From assembly GCA_016938425.1 (NCBI GenBank), contig JAFGUR010000166.1, forward strand, positions 1 to 18,343: a stretch of DNA of 18,343 bases. The letters run 5' to 3'. The position numbers were made by a program, and so were the translations under genes. This DNA is from Fusobacteriaceae bacterium (GTDB lineage Bacteria > Fusobacteriota > Fusobacteriia > Fusobacteriales > Fusobacteriaceae). The number at the start of each line of letters is the position of its first letter. The first letter of the stretch is position 1. This document shows, piece by piece, positions 15,169-18,343 of the stretch. Below the pieces are notes generated by a model. That model made no database searches. It had not been told where the DNA came from and saw nothing but the letters and a program-made list of their open reading frames with translations.

Positions 15169-17166
15169 TTGGAACAAAAGTACAATATTCTTTATGAACC
15201 AGCTTTTATAGGCTCATGTGAAATTAAAAACAAGTTTGCAATGGCTCCTATGGGTCCTTTAGGATTAGGAGATTCCCAAGGCGGTTTTAATCAAAGAGGA
15301 ATTGATTATTATGTTGAGAGAGCCAAAGGAGGAGTAGGACTTATCTTCACTGGAGTTACCTTTGTTGATAACACTATTGAAGAACATGGTATGCCTAATT
15401 GTCCTTGCTCTACATACAATGATGTACATTTTGTAAGAACAGCAAGAGAAATGACAGAAAAAATTCATGCATATGGTTCAAAAATATTTATGCAATTATC
15501 AGGTGGATTTGGAAGAGTTACTATTCCAACAAATTTGGGAGAATTCCCTCCTATAGCTCCATCAGAAATTCCACATAGATGGCTTGATAAAACATGTAGA
15601 GCTATTACTAAAGAAGAAATAAAAGAGATTGTTACTCAATTTGGAAAAGGAGCATTTAATGCTAAAAGAGCTGGTTTTGATGGCATTCAAATCCATGCTG
15701 TACATGAAGGTTATTTATTAGACCAATTTGCTATATCTTTATTTAACAATAGAACCGATGAATATGGTGGTTCATTAGAAAATAGATTACGTTTTGCAAG
15801 AGAAGTAGTAGAGGAAATTAAAAGAACTTGTGGAGAAGATTTTCCTGTAACTCTAAGATATAGTGTTAAAAGCTTTATAAAAGATTGGAGAGAAGGAGCT
15901 TTACCAGGAGAAGAGTTTGAAGAAAAAGGTAAAGATTTAGAAGAAGGGTTAGAAGCAGCTAAATTATTAGTTAAATATGGTTATGATGCTCTTGATGTGG
16001 ATGTTGGAACTTACGATTCATGGTGGTGGAATCATCCTCCTATGTATCAGAAAAAAGGTTTATATATCCCTTATGCTAAAATGGTTAAAGAAATTGTAGA
16101 TGTTCCTGTAATATGTGCTGGAAGAATGGATAATCCAGATTTAGCAATAGAAGCTTTAAATGATGGAGCTTGTGATATTATTTCTCTAGGAAGGCCTTTA
16201 CTTGCTGATGCTCACTATGTAAATAAATTAAGAAAAAATGGATTCAAATCTATTAGACCTTGTTTATCATGTCACGAAGGATGTATGGGAAGAATCCAAG
16301 AATATTCGGCATTAAACTGCGCTGTAAATCCTGAGGCATGTAGAGAAAGAAGTGAAAGACTTATTCCTACTAATAAAGCAAAAAAAGTTCTTATTATTGG
16401 TGGAGGAGTTGCTGGATGTGAAGCAGCAAGAGTACTTACTTTAAGAGGTCATCAACCTGTTCTATTTGAAAAAACAAGCAAACTAGGTGGAAACCTTATC
16501 CCTGGGGGAACTCCTGATTTTAAAGAGGATGATCATTTATTAGCAGACTGGTATGAATATGAATTAAATAGATTAGGGGTAGAAGTTCATAAAAATAAAA
16601 CTATTACTGCTGATGAAATTCATAATTTTGATGCTGATGAAATTATTCTTTCAACTGGTTCAAAACCAAAAGTATTCTCTCTTGGAAAAGGAGATGTATT
16701 TACTGCATCTGAAGTTTTATTAGGAGAAAAAGAAACAGGAAAAGAAGTTGTTATTATTGGCGGAGGATTGGTTGGCTGTGAATTAGCTCTATGGTTAAAA
16801 GAAAAAGATAAAAATGTAACAATTATAGAAGCATTACCTAAAATTTTGTCAATTAATGGTCCATTATGCCATGCTAATAGCGAAATGCTAGAAGCACTTA
16901 TTCCCTTTAACAACATAAATACAATAGGTTCTGCAAAAGCTAAATCTTATGATGGTGAAACGCTTATTATTGAAACTGCAGATGGAGAAAAATCTATTAA
17001 AGCAGATTCTGTTGTTTTAGCTGTAGGTTATGAATCTGAAAAAAGTCTATTTGCTGAGATTAAAAATATATCAAAAGATATTCATGTTATTGGAGATGCC
17101 AACAGAGTATCAAATATTATGTATGCTATTTGGGATGCGTATGAAGTTGCAAGTAATATTGAATAA
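15169..17166 (+). CDS. Old-Yellow-Enzyme-type ene-reductase with 4Fe-4S and FAD/NAD(P) domain (2-enoate reductase-like)
   Basis: This 665-residue flavoenzyme would reduce an activated C=C bond with NAD(P)H. An FMN-binding TIM barrel (1-~360) carries the OYE signature H176-AV-H179-EGYLLDQF followed by N-R-x-DEYGGSLENRLRF. Four cysteines C365-x2-C368-x3-C372-x11-C384 would bind a 4Fe-4S cluster. A glutathione-reductase-like part follows, with GGGVAG (411-416) for FAD and GGGLVG (531-536) for NAD(P)H. Length and layout match 2-enoate reductases, 2,4-dienoyl-CoA reductase, and the bile-acid/steroid reductases of the BaiCD/BaiH group. The variant AVHEGY favours the clostridial enoate/steroid branch over FadH. 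The substrate cannot be fixed. I start at TTG 15169, with GGAGG 7 nt upstream. A GTG at 15139 falls inside the operator and lacks a ribosome-binding site. A TetR gene follows 55 bp later. Confidence 0.88.
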   Translation: MEQKYNILYEPAFIGSCEIKNKFAMAPMGPLGLGDSQGGFNQRGIDYYVERAKGGVGLIFTGVTFVDNTIEEHGMPNCPCSTYNDVHFVRTAREMTEKIHAYGSKIFMQLSGGFGRVTIPTNLGEFPPIAPSEIPHRWLDKTCRAITKEEIKEIVTQFGKGAFNAKRAGFDGIQIHAVHEGYLLDQFAISLFNNRTDEYGGSLENRLRFAREVVEEIKRTCGEDFPVTLRYSVKSFIKDWREGALPGEEFEEKGKDLEEGLEAAKLLVKYGYDALDVDVGTYDSWWWNHPPMYQKKGLYIPYAKMVKEIVDVPVICAGRMDNPDLAIEALNDGACDIISLGRPLLADAHYVNKLRKNGFKSIRPCLSCHEGCMGRIQEYSALNCAVNPEACRERSERLIPTNKAKKVLIIGGGVAGCEAARVLTLRGHQPVLFEKTSKLGGNLIPGGTPDFKEDDHLLADWYEYELNRLGVEVHKNKTITADEIHNFDADEIILSTGSKPKVFSLGKGDVFTASEVLLGEKETGKEVVIIGGGLVGCELALWLKEKDKNVTIIEALPKILSINGPLCHANSEMLEALIPFNNINTIGSAKAKSYDGETLIIETADGEKSIKADSVVLAVGYESEKSLFAEIKNISKDIHVIGDANRVSNIMYAIWDAYEVASNIE

Positions 17167-17171
17167 TTTTC

Positions 17172-17201
17172 TTGAAAATAATAAAATTAATTTGCTATAA
17201 T
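17172..17201 (+). promoter_or_regulatory. Possible internal promoter before the second tetR
   Basis: TTGAAA (17172-17177), an 18-bp spacer and a perfect TATAAT (17196-17201) lie between the ene-reductase and tetR. The expected start would fall at about 17208, leaving almost no leader before the GGAGG at 17208-17212. It is either a weak or leader-poor promoter, or chance in AT-rich DNA. Confidence 0.35.
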
Positions 17202-17221
17202 AATGGCGGAGGTTTTAATTA

Positions 17222-17833
17222 TTGGAAAAAAAAATGACAAATAGAAGTAAGCAGGCATCAAAAACTAAAAGTAAAATATATAAATGTGGTATTGAACTAA
17301 TCCAGACTTATGGATATGAAAAAATAACTGTAAATGATGTTGCTAAGAAAGCAAATATATCGGTAGGAACTTTTTACCACTATTTTAATTCTAAGTTTGA
17401 TTTATTAGTTGAAATTTTTCACCAGGGAGATGAATTTTTTAAAGAAAATTCAGAAAAAATTATTAACTCTAATCGAACTGTTTCAGAAAAAATTATCGAA
17501 TATTTTAAACTTTATGCAGAACTTTCTATTAGAGATGGTGTTGCTAAAGTGTCTAATCTTTATGTTACAAGTAACAATATGTTTTTAACACACGGTAGAC
17601 TTATGCAAGATTTATTAAAAGAAGTTATTGTTAAAGGACAAAGTAACAATGAAATAATTTCAACTGTTTCTCCAGAAAAAATTACAGAAGATCTTTTTAT
17701 TGTTGCTAGAGGCGTAATTTTTGATTGGTGTCTTCACAAAGGTGAAAATGATTTACTAGAAAATATGAATAATCTTATCAATAGAGTGACTAGATCTTAC
17801 GTTAATGATTCGATTTTTTATAAAGAAAACTAA
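17222..17833 (+). CDS. TetR-family regulator of the ene-reductase operon
   Basis: This is a 203-residue TetR protein. The helix-turn-helix region is about residues 14-62: SKTKSKIYKCGIELIQTYGY, TVNDVAKKANISVGTFYHYF, then NSKFDLLVEIF. The C-terminal ~135 residues are the helical ligand and dimer domain, of no recognised subfamily. The start is TTG 17222, with GGAGG 9 nt upstream. The next in-frame ATG (17234) is 21 nt from that sequence, too far. It lies 55 bp after the ene-reductase with no terminator between, so it is probably cotranscribed, and it is followed by a strong terminator. It most likely binds the 16-bp palindrome at 15125, so the operon would be derepressed by the enzyme's substrate or a related compound. 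That link is inference from position. Confidence 0.9.
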   Translation: MEKKMTNRSKQASKTKSKIYKCGIELIQTYGYEKITVNDVAKKANISVGTFYHYFNSKFDLLVEIFHQGDEFFKENSEKIINSNRTVSEKIIEYFKLYAELSIRDGVAKVSNLYVTSNNMFLTHGRLMQDLLKEVIVKGQSNNEIISTVSPEKITEDLFIVARGVIFDWCLHKGENDLLENMNNLINRVTRSYVNDSIFYKEN

Positions 17834-17844
17834 AATTTTTTTGG

Positions 17845-17885
17845 AATACAAGTTCTAAAGGTATTTAGGACTTGTATTTTTTATT
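17845..17885 (+). terminator. Terminator of the ene-reductase-tetR operon
   Basis: AATACAAGTTCTAAA (17845-17859) and its near complement at 17864-17878 form a 15-bp stem with one G-U pair and a 4-nt loop, followed by a long T-run. It starts 12 bp after the tetR stop. Confidence 0.88.
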
Positions 17886-18072
17886 TTTTGAAAGTGCTTA
17901 AAATAGACTTACTTAGTGAAGATAAAGAATGTGGTTTCTTTTTAAAATTTGGGAATAGAAGAGTAAAAAAATAAATCTTTATAAATTATAAGTTAAGATT
18001 AGTGTTAAAAAGCTACAAGGTTTATTCCTTATTATCTATAGTTCAATTTTTTAATTATAGAATAAAAAAATC
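17886..18072. other. Noncoding AT-rich gap
   Basis: No open frame, ribosome-binding site or strong repeat is visible in this stretch between the terminator and the hsdM promoter. The only structure is a short weak inverted repeat TCTATA/TATAGA around 18036-18061. Confidence 0.5.
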
Positions 18073-18101
18073 TTGGTTTTTTTTGGTTGAATGGGTATAC
18101 T
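18073..18101 (+). promoter_or_regulatory. Possible hsdM promoter
   Basis: TTGGTT (18073-18078), a 17-bp spacer and TATACT (18096-18101) lie 44 bp before the hsdM start. Both boxes are imperfect matches, so this is a candidate only. Confidence 0.4.
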
Positions 18102-18145
18102 TGTATTAAATGTTTTATAAAATTTAACAAGAGGAGACATACTTA

Positions 18146-18343
18146 ATGGATTTAGAAAATAATAACTTTGAACAAACCCTTTTTAAAGCCGCAGACAAAC
18201 TTAGAAAAAACATAGATGCAGCCGAGTACAAAAATGTAGTACTTGGCCTAATCTTCTTAAAATATATATCAGATTCATTTAACGAACTATATGTAAAACT
18301 AGAAGCAGATGAATATTCAGACCCAGAAGATAGAGATGAATAT
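18146..18343 (+). CDS. hsdM: Type I restriction-modification system methyltransferase subunit HsdM (5' part)
   Basis: Sixty-six codons are open to the window edge with no stop, so the gene is truncated by the window, not by mutation. The protein begins MDLENNNFEQTLFKAAD and continues KLRKNIDAAEYKNVVLGLIF, then LKYISDSFNELY. This is the N-terminal helical domain of type I HsdM (DNA adenine methylase), with the near-invariant LWxxAdkLRgnmdaaEYKhVvLGLiFLKYISD pattern. GAGGAG lies 9 nt before the ATG. hsdS and hsdR would be expected beyond the edge. Codons such as GCC, GAC, CTA and ATC are commoner here than in neighbouring genes, hinting at a separate origin, as is usual for restriction-modification loci. 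The sample is short. Confidence 0.93.
   Translation, partial: MDLENNNFEQTLFKAADKLRKNIDAAEYKNVVLGLIFLKYISDSFNELYVKLEADEYSDPEDRDEY

Noticed and set aside
16620..16916. Minus-strand ORF within the ene-reductase gene
   Set aside because: It is antisense to strongly conserved coding sequence and low in protein-like character; a chance open frame.

Overview
The window is very AT-rich throughout, with a strong preference for AGA arginine codons and A/T-ending codons. It opens with a plasmid-type replication and partition module: an iteron array, a winged-helix initiator, a ParA ATPase and a ParB-like partner. The low GC, the codon use and the remnant IS4/IS5-type transposases suggest a member of the Fusobacteriota (Fusobacterium or a relative). 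A low-GC Firmicute cannot be excluded from sequence alone. The simplest reading is part of a large plasmid or chromid carrying metabolic, efflux and restriction-modification cargo. A plasmid integrated in a chromosome is the alternative.

Layout. 1-556: probable origin, with about 15 iterons in two oppositely oriented blocks around a promoter. 557-3813: a rep-parA-parB-like operon with overlapping or abutting genes, closed by a hairpin terminator inside the last stop codon. 3960-4899 (minus): a decayed IS5-family transposase. 5110-7441: a PadR repressor with a strong promoter/operator, a 261-bp terminal-inverted-repeat element packed with hairpins, and a two-domain flavoprotein. 7555-8073 (minus): a 5'-truncated IS4-family transposase with four internal TAA stops in one frame. 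8230-12714: a divergent sugar locus, with an AraC regulator on the minus strand and, on the plus strand, a PTS EIIBC permease 2 bp from a GH2 beta-glucuronidase. 13070-15008: a divergent MdtG-like efflux pump and TetR repressor whose shared gap holds a perfect dyad inside the pump promoter. 15089-17833: an Old-Yellow-Enzyme/2-enoate-reductase-like flavin and iron-sulfur enzyme, then a second TetR, behind a promoter with a perfect 16-bp palindrome. 18146-18343: the start of a type I restriction-modification hsdM, cut by the window edge.

How the genes may work together. The cargo is a series of small self-regulated modules, each with a local regulator beside its target: PadR/flavoprotein, AraC/PTS-glucuronidase, TetR/efflux and TetR/ene-reductase. 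The theme is handling of conjugated or electrophilic small molecules in an anaerobic, host-associated setting: deglucuronidation, reduction of enones or enoates, and efflux. The link between modules is inference. Within each module it rests on adjacency, operator placement and recognisable motifs.

Three genes (parA, the ene-reductase and its TetR) have TTG as the best-supported start, each preceded by a strong GGAGG. Arginine codon use shifts towards CGN in the sugar locus, which suggests a different origin from its neighbours.
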